From Myxococcales bacterium (GTDB taxonomy: Bacteria > Myxococcota_A > Polyangia > Polyangiales > Polyangiaceae): a stretch of 10,753 nucleotides of DNA. The translations under genes were made by a program, and so were the position numbers. The stretch is from the NCBI GenBank assembly GCA_025362165.1, contig JANYHY010000044.1, forward strand, positions 1 to 10,753, read 5' to 3'. This document shows, piece after piece, positions 1-6,432 of this stretch (positions are counted from its first letter, which is position 1; the number at the start of each line of letters is the position of its first letter). The notes under the pieces were generated by a model. The model did no database searches, had not been told where the DNA came from, and saw nothing but the letters and a program-made list of their open reading frames with translations.

Positions 1-154
1 CGAGCTCGTCGGCGACGTCGCCGGTGCCATCAGGTGACGAGTCATCTACCACCATCACGTCGGCGTCTGGCAGCGCAGCGCGGACCCCAACGAGGAAGCG
101 CGGGAGATTCTCTCTCTCGTTGTAAGTCGGCGTGACGATGAGCGTCCGAGGCAT
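1..154 (-). CDS. Glycosyltransferase family 2, polyprenol-phosphate mannosyltransferase-like (5' part only)
   Basis: Only the first 51 codons are present; the gene continues beyond base 1. The protein begins MPRTLIVTPTYNERENLPRF and then has VVDDSSPDGTGDVADEL. The pattern TYNExEN followed by VVDDxSPDGT is the nucleotide-sugar-binding start of GT-A fold family 2 enzymes, closest to the dolichol/polyprenol-phosphate mannosyltransferase (DPM1, Ppm1) branch. Such enzymes transfer a sugar, usually mannose from GDP-mannose, to a lipid phosphate at the cytoplasmic membrane face. The ATG at 154-152 is chosen because the conserved TYNEREN lies 9 residues in, as in the family. No convincing Shine-Dalgarno is visible. 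It is divergent from the kinase gene at 260. Substrate specificity cannot be told from this fragment, and an undecaprenyl-phosphate sugar transferase is possible. Confidence 0.85.
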   Translation of the reverse strand, partial: MPRTLIVTPTYNERENLPRFLVGVRAALPDADVMVVDDSSPDGTGDVADEL

Positions 155-224
155 CGGCCGATCGATGCATAGCCGAGCCACGCCGCGCGGAACAGTCCTG
201 TGAAAATCGCACGTTGAGTTGTCG

Positions 225-253
225 TTCAGAGCGCTCCCGTTTGGCGATAGACT
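225..253 (+). promoter_or_regulatory. Candidate sigma70-type promoter for the histidine kinase gene
   Basis: TTCAGA (225-230, 4 of 6 to the -35 consensus) and TAGACT (248-253, 4 of 6 to the -10 consensus) are separated by 17 bp. Only six bases separate the -10 from the GTG at 260, so transcription would begin at or next to the start codon. No Shine-Dalgarno is seen, which agrees with a leaderless transcript. The match is moderate and not proven. Confidence 0.4.
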
Positions 254-259
254 CGTGCG

Positions 260-2173
260 GTGACCTCCGTGCGCGCAAAGCAGACCTCTCTCGTCGCGGC
301 GCGTGCTCGCGCCAGGACCGGCGCAGAGGGCAGCAAGCTGGCTGCGATCGAGGTGGCGCTCGCGAAGGAGCGCAGGGTGGCCACGGCGCTTCGAGAGGTG
401 GGTCTCGCGCTCGGTGCGACGCTCGATCTCGACGAAGTGCTCGAGCTCATCCTCGTGAAGATCACCGAGGCGCTCGAGGCCGATCGCGCCACGCTCTACC
501 TCCTCGATGAAGCGCGTGACGAGCTCGTCAGCCGCATCGTCCAGGGTGACGATGTTCGCTCCATTCGCATGAAGGTCGGGCAGGGGATCGCGGGCACCGT
601 CGCCAAGACGGGCAAGCCGTTGCACGTCAAAGACGCCTATCGCGACGCTCGCTTCTCTCCCGAGTGGGACATGCTCAGCGGCTATTGCACCAAGAGCATC
701 CTCGCCGCGCCGATGAAGAACCATTTGGGTCGCACGATCGGCGTCATCCAAGTGCTCAACAAGCGCGACGCTGAGTTCGACGGCAACGACATGGAGGTGC
801 TCGCCGCTCTCGCGACGCAAGCTGCGGTGTCGATCGACAACTCGCGGCTGTTCCTCTCCACGCTCCAGAAGAACATTCAGCTCGTCGAGACGAAGGAGGC
901 GCTCGAGCGCCGCGTGCGCGATCTGCGTCTCTTGTTCTCGCTCGAGAGCGCGATGGCGCGCGCCGCGTCGATGGAGGAGCTCTTCATCGCGGTGCTCGGC
1001 GAAGCGATGCGCGCGGGCGAGGCGAGGGCTGCCGCCGTGGCGCTGCGAGATGTCGCTACGGGCGCGATCTTTCTCTATCTCGTAGACGACAAACACAAGC
1101 GGCTCAGGCGGTTCCCGCTTCGTGAGGGGCAGGGTTTGATCGGGCACTGCATGCGCTCGTCGGAGACGCTGCTGACCCGTGAGGCGGCGACGGATCCGCG
1201 CCGTGACGCCGAGCTCGATCACGCGACGGGCTTCTTGTGCGAGAACGCGCTGTGCGTGCCGCTCGAGGGCGAAGAGGGCGCGACTGTCGGAGCGATCGCC
1301 CTCTACAACAAGCGAGATCCTGCTGGTTTCAGCGGCGAAGACACCGCGCTGCTCCGCCTGATCGCGGCGAACGCGTCCACGGCGATCCGCCTGCAAGAGG
1401 CGCGCGAGTCTCGCGAGCGCGAGGAGCGACTGACCACGATCGGGCGGCTGTTGTCTGGAGTCATCCACGATCTGAAGACTCCGCTCACCGTCATCAGCGG
1501 CTACGTGCAGCTCATGCAAACCGAGATCGACCACCACAAGCGCGACACGTACGCGACCGCCGCGCTCAAGCAGTTCGATCACATCAGCGCCATGCAGCGC
1601 GAAGTGCTCGAGTTCGCGCGCGGCGAGCGGAGCGTGCTCGTGCGTCGGGTGTACCTCACGACCTTCTTCGAGGACATCCGCGAGCAGCTCGAACCCCAGC
1701 TCGCGCGCTTCGGCATCGAGTTCGTCGTGGACGTTCAAGACAAAGGTACTGCGCGCTTCGACGAGGGCAAGCTCACCCGCGTCGTGCACAACCTCGCGCG
1801 CAACGCGCAGGAGGCGATGGCCGACGGAGGGGGAGTCTTCACCATCCGAGTCTCTCGCGCGGTGGGGAACGGCATCAAGAGAGGCGACGACATCGTCCTG
1901 ACGTTCACAGACACGGGGCCTGGCATCCCGAAAGAGATCGAGCACCGACTATTTCAGTCCTTCGTCACGAGCGGCAAGCAAGGCGGCACCGGCCTGGGCC
2001 TAGCGATCGTGAAGAAGATCGTGGATGAGCACGGTGGCAAGATCACCGTGCACTCCACCAAGCGTGGCGCGACGTTCGAGATTCACCTCCCGCAGCCGAC
2101 CGAAAAGGAAAAGCCACACAACGACGTACCCAAGCCGCGAGCGAGCAAATCGAAGGTCACGCTCCGCACATGA
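260..2173 (+). CDS. Soluble GAF-GAF sensor histidine kinase
   Basis: A 637-residue protein with no signal peptide or membrane helix, so a cytoplasmic sensor. After a short coiled lead, GAF domain 1 spans about residues 48-198 and GAF 2 about 225-380. They are joined by a helical linker (about 200-225) typical of signalling helices. A dimerisation/phosphoacceptor domain follows at about 392-455, with the H-box HDLKTP (His403). The HATPase domain is at about 500-612: N-box HNLARNAQEAM (510-520), G1 box DTGPGIP (551-557), G2 box GTGLGLAIV (576-584). All residues needed for autophosphorylation are present. GAF domains usually bind cyclic nucleotides, haem or small ligands, but the ligand is not readable here. 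The Lys/Pro-rich tail after 612 looks disordered. There is no receiver domain and no regulator gene adjacent, so its partner is elsewhere. The stop overlaps the start of the next gene (ATGA). The GTG at 260 is chosen because a -10-like hexamer lies just before it; GTG at 269 is an alternative. Confidence 0.93.
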   Translation: MTSVRAKQTSLVAARARARTGAEGSKLAAIEVALAKERRVATALREVGLALGATLDLDEVLELILVKITEALEADRATLYLLDEARDELVSRIVQGDDVRSIRMKVGQGIAGTVAKTGKPLHVKDAYRDARFSPEWDMLSGYCTKSILAAPMKNHLGRTIGVIQVLNKRDAEFDGNDMEVLAALATQAAVSIDNSRLFLSTLQKNIQLVETKEALERRVRDLRLLFSLESAMARAASMEELFIAVLGEAMRAGEARAAAVALRDVATGAIFLYLVDDKHKRLRRFPLREGQGLIGHCMRSSETLLTREAATDPRRDAELDHATGFLCENALCVPLEGEEGATVGAIALYNKRDPAGFSGEDTALLRLIAANASTAIRLQEARESREREERLTTIGRLLSGVIHDLKTPLTVISGYVQLMQTEIDHHKRDTYATAALKQFDHISAMQREVLEFARGERSVLVRRVYLTTFFEDIREQLEPQLARFGIEFVVDVQDKGTARFDEGKLTRVVHNLARNAQEAMADGGGVFTIRVSRAVGNGIKRGDDIVLTFTDTGPGIPKEIEHRLFQSFVTSGKQGGTGLGLAIVKKIVDEHGGKITVHSTKRGATFEIHLPQPTEKEKPHNDVPKPRASKSKVTLRT

Positions 2174-3486
2174 GGACTCGAGAGAAATCTTTCCCGCGTC
2201 CCATTGCTGTCATCTCCGCGTTGCTGTTCGTCGCGCCGCTGGTCGTGCGTGCGGACACAGTGCTGCCCGCGTGGAACGAGCCGGGGGACCTCCCTGTGCC
2301 TTCATGGGCGAAGGCGGTCTCGCCGAAGCGCGCGGAGGTGCCTATTTTCAGGACGCCTGGCGAGTCCGATCAGAAGCGCGGCACGACCATGATGAACGTT
2401 CGACTGCCGCTCTACGGCATGAAGCGCGGACCGCAGTGCGGCGGTCGATGGATGCTCGTGGGTCCAGAGGCTTGGGTGTGCTCGGACGCGATGGATGTCG
2501 TCGCCGACCCGCCGTTCGCGCCTGACGCCGCTCCGACTTCGGACGGGTTGCCGTTCCACTATTACTTCGTCGGTCGCAACGGTGCGTCGGCGTTCACCAG
2601 CGCGACTGTCACGCCGGACACGGCTCCCGACGCGACGCTCGACCCAGGCTTCGCGGTGGCGATCGGCGATGAGCGCATGATGTCTGGCCAGCTGTTCGGG
2701 CGTTCGCACAGCGGCTACTGGATCCCGCTGCGCGATCTCGGTGCAGCGCGACCCTCCGGCTTCCACGGTCAAGACGTGTCCACACAAGGCCTCGCGATAG
2801 GCTGGATCTTGCCGGATCACGCGAACGTGTATTCTGCACCTAGCGCGTCTGCCAAGATCGTCGGCAGTCACGTACGCTTCGAGGTGGTCGGCTGGCGCGA
2901 GGAGAAGCCAACCTCACAAGGGACCTTCGTGCGCGTCTCGGATGACGGTGTCACGCCCACCGCTTGGATGAAGCGATCGGATCTCGCGCACCCGACACTC
3001 TCCGCGCCTCCGACCGAGGCCGCACCGGGAGAGAAATGGATCGACGTGGAGCTCGCGTCGCAGACTCTCGTCGCATACGTGGGAGACAAGCCGAGCTTCG
3101 CCACGTTGGTGTCGACAGGCCGTGGAGCGAAGGGGAGCGAGACGGCGACTCCGCCTGGTACGCACCGCCTGTGGGTCAAGCTCACCTCGAGCAACATGGA
3201 CAACCTCCCATCGCCGAACGAAGACGCGTCGAGCTCGACGGACGAGCCGATCGATCGCTTCTCGATCGAGGACGTCCCGTATGTTCAGTTCTTCGATCGT
3301 GGGGTCGCGCTCCACGGCGCGTTCTGGCATTCGTCGTTCGGCAAGCCCAAGAGTCATGGCTGCGTGAACCTCTCACCGCTGGATGCCCGCGCCCTATTCG
3401 AGTTCACCGCACCGCACTTGCCGCGCGGCTGGAGCGCAGTGCTTCCCTCGAACACCGAGAAGGGCACGCTCATCCGCGTCCGCTAG
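2170..3486 (+). CDS. Secreted L,D-transpeptidase (YkuD domain) with SH3-like repeats
   Basis: 438 residues. An N-terminal signal peptide (charged start, hydrophobic core about 11-25, likely cleavage after VRA at 28) sends it to the periplasm. The C-terminal YkuD catalytic domain spans about 289-437 and carries the family motif: HGAFWH at 382-387, then SHGCVN at 395-400, with Cys398 as nucleophile and His396 beside it. L,D-transpeptidases make 3-3 cross-links in peptidoglycan or attach proteins to it. Before the catalytic domain, residues about 55-110 and 210-270 look like two SH3-like modules that may bind cell wall; Cys90 and Cys104 could form a disulfide. The ATG overlaps the kinase stop by four bases, so translation is probably coupled. 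A terminator hairpin covers the stop codon. The exact substrate is unknown. Confidence 0.92.
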   Translation: MRTREKSFPRPIAVISALLFVAPLVVRADTVLPAWNEPGDLPVPSWAKAVSPKRAEVPIFRTPGESDQKRGTTMMNVRLPLYGMKRGPQCGGRWMLVGPEAWVCSDAMDVVADPPFAPDAAPTSDGLPFHYYFVGRNGASAFTSATVTPDTAPDATLDPGFAVAIGDERMMSGQLFGRSHSGYWIPLRDLGAARPSGFHGQDVSTQGLAIGWILPDHANVYSAPSASAKIVGSHVRFEVVGWREEKPTSQGTFVRVSDDGVTPTAWMKRSDLAHPTLSAPPTEAAPGEKWIDVELASQTLVAYVGDKPSFATLVSTGRGAKGSETATPPGTHRLWVKLTSSNMDNLPSPNEDASSSTDEPIDRFSIEDVPYVQFFDRGVALHGAFWHSSFGKPKSHGCVNLSPLDARALFEFTAPHLPRGWSAVLPSNTEKGTLIRVR

Positions 3487-3505
3487 CGGATGCGTCGCCA
3501 TTTTT
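3475..3505 (+). terminator. Intrinsic terminator with the L,D-transpeptidase stop codon in its loop
   Basis: Bases 3475-3482 pair with 3487-3494 (8 bp including one G-U), with the loop CTAG at 3483-3486. The stop codon TAG (3484-3486) sits in this loop. T5 follows at 3501-3505, six bases after the stem. The slightly distant T-run makes the terminator moderate rather than strong. Confidence 0.5.
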
Positions 3506-3567
3506 AGGCTGAAGCGCGACAAGTGTTGAGCTTTGGTCCGTGAAACGATAAAGACCCCAGCTCACAT

Positions 3568-3592
3568 TTGATGCCGCCTAGGCGGACATCAA
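3568..3592. repeat. Inverted repeat with CTAG core and one bulge
   Basis: TTGATG (3568-3573) pairs with CATCAA (3587-3592) around the perfect 12-bp palindrome CCGCCTAGGCGG (3574-3585), with one unpaired A at 3586. As RNA it gives a 10-bp bulged stem with a CUAG loop and no T-run after it on either strand. It is more likely an operator or mRNA structure than a terminator. It lies in the 173-bp gap before the cysteine-rich lipoprotein gene. Confidence 0.5.
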
Positions 3593-3603
3593 CAACAGGT
3601 GGG

Positions 3604-3636
3604 GTGCCGTTGGCACGCCCAATTTTGTCGTATCGC
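3604..3636 (+). promoter_or_regulatory. Shared upstream element, copy 1 (dyad GTGCCGTTGGCAC plus CAATTT and ATCGC)
   Basis: A 13-bp dyad (arms GTGCC/GGCAC, 3604-3616) is followed by CAATTT at 3620-3625 and ATCGC at 3632-3636. The same three blocks at the same spacing occur upstream of rph on the other strand (10702-10670). It could be a promoter with -35 TTGGCAC and a -10 near TATCGC, or an operator. In RNA the dyad with flanking GGG/CCC would also form a hairpin followed by AATTTT, so a terminator or attenuator reading is possible. Confidence 0.45.
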
Positions 3637-3659
3637 GACCGCCAGCAGAGGATGTTCAG

Positions 3660-4214
3660 ATGGTTCGCTTCGTTGCCTTCGGTTTGGGTCTCTCCGCGCT
3701 CGTCTCGGTGTCGACTGCTTGCAGCTCGACCTCCACGAATCCCTCCGAGCAGGTGACTCCGAAGCCCACGTGTCCCGCGTTCGTGCATCAAGCGGTGGCT
3801 CACACCACCATGTGCACCGCGGAGGGTTACGTCTGCGGCATCGGCTACGCGTGCGGCTCGTTCTCGCAGCAAGCGACATGCACCTGCACCCACGGCGGCT
3901 TCGCGTGCGTCGCGCCAGACGGAAAAGGCGGCACCATCGACATCCCCGCGGACACGCCGGAGACGGAGGTCAGCGCGAGCTTCTGCATCTCCCAGCCGAA
4001 CCCCGTGGAGGCGTGCCCGATGGACGTCACCGCCGCCCAAGGCAAGGTGTGCGCGACCGCTGGCAAGACTTGCTACTACTCGGGCGTGAACTGCCCAAAC
4101 TTCAAGGACCCGCTGACCGACAACTGTTACTGCGAGAGTTCGGTCCAGACGCTCAAAGACGGCGGCACGAACATCCGCCTCACGTGGAACTGCACGGTCA
4201 GCGCCTGTAAGTAA
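3660..4214 (+). CDS. Cysteine-rich secreted lipoprotein with duplicated cysteine module
   Basis: 184 residues. Residues 1-20 form a lipoprotein signal peptide ending STA, with Cys21 as the lipidated residue; the -3 Ser is a weak lipobox position. The mature protein has 16 further cysteines, enough for eight disulfides, so it is an exported, oxidised protein. Two modules share the order CP, C, C, C, CxC, C: module 1 uses Cys38, 52, 59, 65, 74, 76, 83, and module 2 uses Cys119, 131, 138, 145, 156, 158, 178. Cys109 and Cys183 are extra. Similar Cys-rich surface proteins are common in Polyangiales, but I know no function. GAGGA lies about 8 bases before the ATG and supports this start. The gene has its own 173-bp upstream region with two inverted repeats, so it is probably expressed on its own. 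Confidence 0.82.
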   Translation: MVRFVAFGLGLSALVSVSTACSSTSTNPSEQVTPKPTCPAFVHQAVAHTTMCTAEGYVCGIGYACGSFSQQATCTCTHGGFACVAPDGKGGTIDIPADTPETEVSASFCISQPNPVEACPMDVTAAQGKVCATAGKTCYYSGVNCPNFKDPLTDNCYCESSVQTLKDGGTNIRLTWNCTVSACK

Positions 4215-4228
4215 CGCGTTCGCTGAAG

Positions 4229-4265
4229 GAGACGACGGTCTCGCAAGTCCGCTCGCTCTTGCGAG
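4229..4265. repeat. Two overlapping inverted repeats downstream of the lipoprotein gene
   Basis: GAGAC-gacg-GTCTC (4229-4242) overlaps by three bases an 8-bp perfect hairpin CTCGCAAG-N10-CTTGCGAG (4240-4265). The two stems cannot fully form together. No T-run follows, so this is more likely a 3' stabilising structure or a Rho-dependent end than a classic terminator. It begins 15 bases after the lipoprotein stop. Confidence 0.4.
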
Positions 4266-4379
4266 GCAGCTTCCAGCGCTCCCATCCCGTCGATCGATTC
4301 GCTGTCCGCTGCGCCGCCAGCTTTGACGCCGATCCCGTCCGCCACCGCCACGCACTCTGCTGCCGCTCTGACCGCCAGC

Positions 4380-4664
4380 GCGCACGCGGACGTCACGAAG
4401 AGAGACGTCTCGTGACTCGTACCAGATGGAACCGTCTGGGGAGTAGAGGTCGATCCGCATGCGATTGACGTAGCGGGCATCGCGCGCATCAGTGTCGACG
4501 ACGACGAGCGCTTCGCCAAGCGGTGGGAGATCGTTGGAGCACGCGAGCGCGCAGACGAGTAGCCCAAGCAAGACGAGCCCACCTCCACGCGGGACGGCTG
4601 CTCTCCGACTCCCACGACTCCACCCATGGGCAAAGGCTAGCCGACTTCCAGCGCTTTCACACAC
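4380..4664 (-). pseudogene. N-terminal remnant of a lipoprotein gene (unknown family)
   Basis: Reading minus from an ATG at 4664, the protein has a basic stretch, a hydrophobic core GLVLLGLLVCALAC that looks like a lipoprotein signal with lipidated Cys, and then SNDLPPLGEALVVVDTDA and RMRIDLYSPDG up to about YESRDVSLRD (near 4395). This portion has natural protein composition and resembles, from memory, the start of lipoproteins seen in Polyangiales. Beyond it the frame turns into Arg/Gly-rich sequence typical of a shadow frame, and none of the three frames gives a convincing continuation. The open frame runs on antisense through the cysteine-rich lipoprotein gene, which I take as chance. The likely reading is a gene whose 3' part was lost. 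This remnant, the hairpins at 4229-4265 and a promoter-like hexamer are all I see in the 472 bases between the lipoprotein and UbiB-like genes. The start codon is uncertain. Confidence 0.45.
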
Positions 4665-4674
4665 GCACGCGTGT

Positions 4675-4680
4675 TAGAAC
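4675..4680 (+). promoter_or_regulatory. Candidate -10 element for the UbiB-like gene
   Basis: TAGAAC (within TGTTAGAAC) lies six bases before the ATG at 4687, the same spacing as TAGACT before the kinase GTG. No Shine-Dalgarno is present. No good -35 is seen at 16-18 bp, so the call is weak. Confidence 0.3.
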
Positions 4681-4686
4681 CACCGC

Positions 4687-6356
4687 ATGGTGTCGGTCCT
4701 GTCGGCGGTGCGCGATCTGGCGCGTTTACGGGAGATTTCGACGGTGCTCGTCCGTCACGGGTTCGGCGAGATCGTCACCCGCGCGGGCTTCGGAAGGAAG
4801 AAGAAGGAGCGCGCCACCGCAGGAGTGAGCGAGCCGCCGAGCGGTGAGATGCTCGAGATCGCGAGCGAGGAGTTGGCCAAGGGAGAGGACCAGCGCAAGC
4901 GCACGAACACCGCGCAGCGCATCCGCCTCGTCGCGCAAGATCTCGGACCGTCGTTCATCAAGCTCGGACAGATCGCGTCGACGCGCACGGACGTGCTCCC
5001 AGCAGACATCATCGAGGAGCTGAGAAAGCTCCAGGACGAAGTGCCACCCGTAGCCTTCGAGGAGATACGCGACGTCGTCGAGAAGAGCCTCGGCCGCGCA
5101 CTCGCGGAGGTCTACGAGTCGTTCGAGGAGAAGCCGCTAGCGACCGCCTCCATCGGACAAGTGCACCGCGCCAAGCTCAAGACCGACGAAGGATCCCAGG
5201 AGGTCGTGGTGAAGGTCCAGCGGCCCAACGTCGCCACCGTCGTCGCGCGCGATCTCGAGCTCTTGCACATCATGGCCTCTACTCTCGAGCGAGCCGTGCC
5301 GGAGACGAAGATCTACTCGCCGATCGGGCTGGTGCAGCAGTTCGATCGCTCGATCTCGAGTGAGCTCAACTTCCTCGTCGAGGCAGAGAACTGCGAACGC
5401 TTCGGCAAGAACTTCTCGGGCAACCCGAACGTTCGCTTCCCGCGCATCTACCGGCAGGCGTCCAGCAAGCTGGTGCTCACGCAAGAATTCTTCCCGGGTA
5501 AAAAGGTCACTGTCGCCGTCAACGAGGGCGCGGACGGAAAGAAGATCGCGAAGAAGTCCGTCGGCGTCGTCATCAAGATGGTCTTCGAGGACGGCTTCTT
5601 CCACGCCGATCCGCACCCCGGCAACATCATCATCATCGGCCCAGACGAAGACCCGGTCGTCGGCTTGATCGACACGGGCATGGTCGGCAGACTGTCGCCC
5701 GAGCTGAGAGATCGAACGATCGATCTCATGGTCGCCGCCGCGCGCAACGATCCCTACGCAGTCGCGGACGCGCTCTATCAAATAGGCAGACCCACCAAGA
5801 AGGTCGACATGCGCGAGTACCGCGCCGAGGTCGGACTGCTCGCAGAGAAGTACCTTGGGCGCCCGCTCAAGGAGATCGATCTCTCCAGCATGCTCCGCGA
5901 TCTCGTAGGGGGTGCGATGAAGTACGGCCTCGAAATCCCGCCAGACTTCATGCTCGTCGGCAAGGCGTGTTCGGCGAGGCGAGCCCGTACTTCATGGATC
6001 TGCTCAAGCAGCGCTACTCACCCGAGCGCATCGGCAACGAGCTCCTGCAGGGCGCGATGCAGCTCTCTCGGGCTAGCTACGACGTGCCGATGCAGCTGCG
6101 CGAGGTCCTCGATGATCTGCGCCTGGGCCGCCTCACGATGCGAGTGACAGAGCCTGCGATGCCCGCGATGTTCGATCGTGCAGGTCGCCGCGTCTTCTCG
6201 GGGCTCGTCGTCATGGGCGCGCTCGTCTCGGGCTCCATCATGGTCGCCAGCGGCGAGCGCCACGAGACGCTAGGCATCGTGACCCTCGTCATCGGCGGAG
6301 TCTTGTTGTTCGCGCACTGGATGATCGACGTCACGCGTGGCACCAAGAAGACCTGA
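4687..6356 (+). pseudogene. UbiB/AarF/ABC1 (ADCK-like) kinase family, interrupted by deletion and frameshift
   Basis: The first frame (4687 to about 5967) gives a typical ABC1-family protein: KLGQ at residues 92-95 (the KxGQ family motif), ATASIGQVHRA at 152-162 (Ala-rich loop), Lys176 in VKVQRP, SELNFLVEAEN at 225-235, HADPHPGN at 306-313 (catalytic loop) and DTG at 329-331 (metal-binding, in place of DFG). It breaks off at MLVGKA (422-427). In the -1 frame from 5967 the family resumes with VFGEASPYFMDLL, RRVFSGL and two C-terminal membrane helices, ending at 6356. The 16-18 residues that normally link these parts (a segment with an EGVG-like motif) are absent, so about 49-55 bases seem lost, leaving a net frame change. 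If translated as is, the first frame ends at 6147 with a non-native tail. Members act at the membrane in quinone or lipid metabolism; myxobacteria mostly use menaquinone, so a ubiquinone role is doubtful. There is no slippery heptamer at the junction. Real mutation or sequence/assembly error are both possible. Confidence 0.8.
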
Positions 6357-6361
6357 CCGCC

Positions 6362-6398
6362 ACAAAACAATGCCCCACGTCCTCTCGAACGCGGGGCA
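6362..6398 (-). terminator. Intrinsic terminator of atpBE
   Basis: On the minus strand TGCCCCGCGT pairs with ACGTGGGGCA (6398-6371, 10 bp with one G-U, 8-nt loop), followed by TTGTTTTGTG (6370-6361). On the plus strand the G-U position becomes an A-C mismatch and no T-run follows, so the polarity is minus. Confidence 0.75.
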
Positions 6399-6410
6399 CC
6401 AAAGAGCTTG

Positions 6411-6426
6411 GGACCTCAGGAGGTCC
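6411..6426 (-). repeat. Short hairpin between atpE stop and the terminator
   Basis: GGACCTC and GAGGTCC form 7-bp arms around two bases, or 6 bp with a 4-base loop. It begins six bases after the atpE stop and precedes the main terminator. It probably stabilises the atpE 3' end or helps termination. Confidence 0.5.
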
Positions 6427-6432
6427 GTGCGG

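Noticed and set aside
151..168. Small inverted repeat GCATCG-N6-CGATGC over the glycosyltransferase start
   Set aside because: Six-base arms rich in CGATCG words are frequent by chance in this DNA.
1237..2028. Long Arg-rich open frame on plus inside the kinase gene
   Set aside because: Its composition is typical of the alternative frame of a GC-rich coding region, and the kinase domain is intact in the other frame.
3610..3630. Sigma-54 promoter at TTGGCAC
   Set aside because: The -24-like TGGCAC is present in both shared elements, but the -12 GC is replaced by TT at the required spacing.
4392..4439. Inverted repeats GTCACGA/TCGTGAC and CCAGA/TCTGG as a terminator for the lipoprotein gene
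   Set aside because: About 180 bases after the stop, inside former coding sequence, with loops of 8-11 bases and no T-run.
3504..4664. A 386-codon open frame on minus as one full gene
   Set aside because: Only the first 80-90 residues look like protein. The rest is antisense to the cysteine-rich lipoprotein gene and Arg/Gly-rich, as expected for a shadow frame in GC-rich DNA.
5960..5975. Programmed -1 frameshift in the UbiB-like gene
   Set aside because: No slippery heptamer or pseudoknot is apparent, and the missing family residues point to a deletion rather than recoding.
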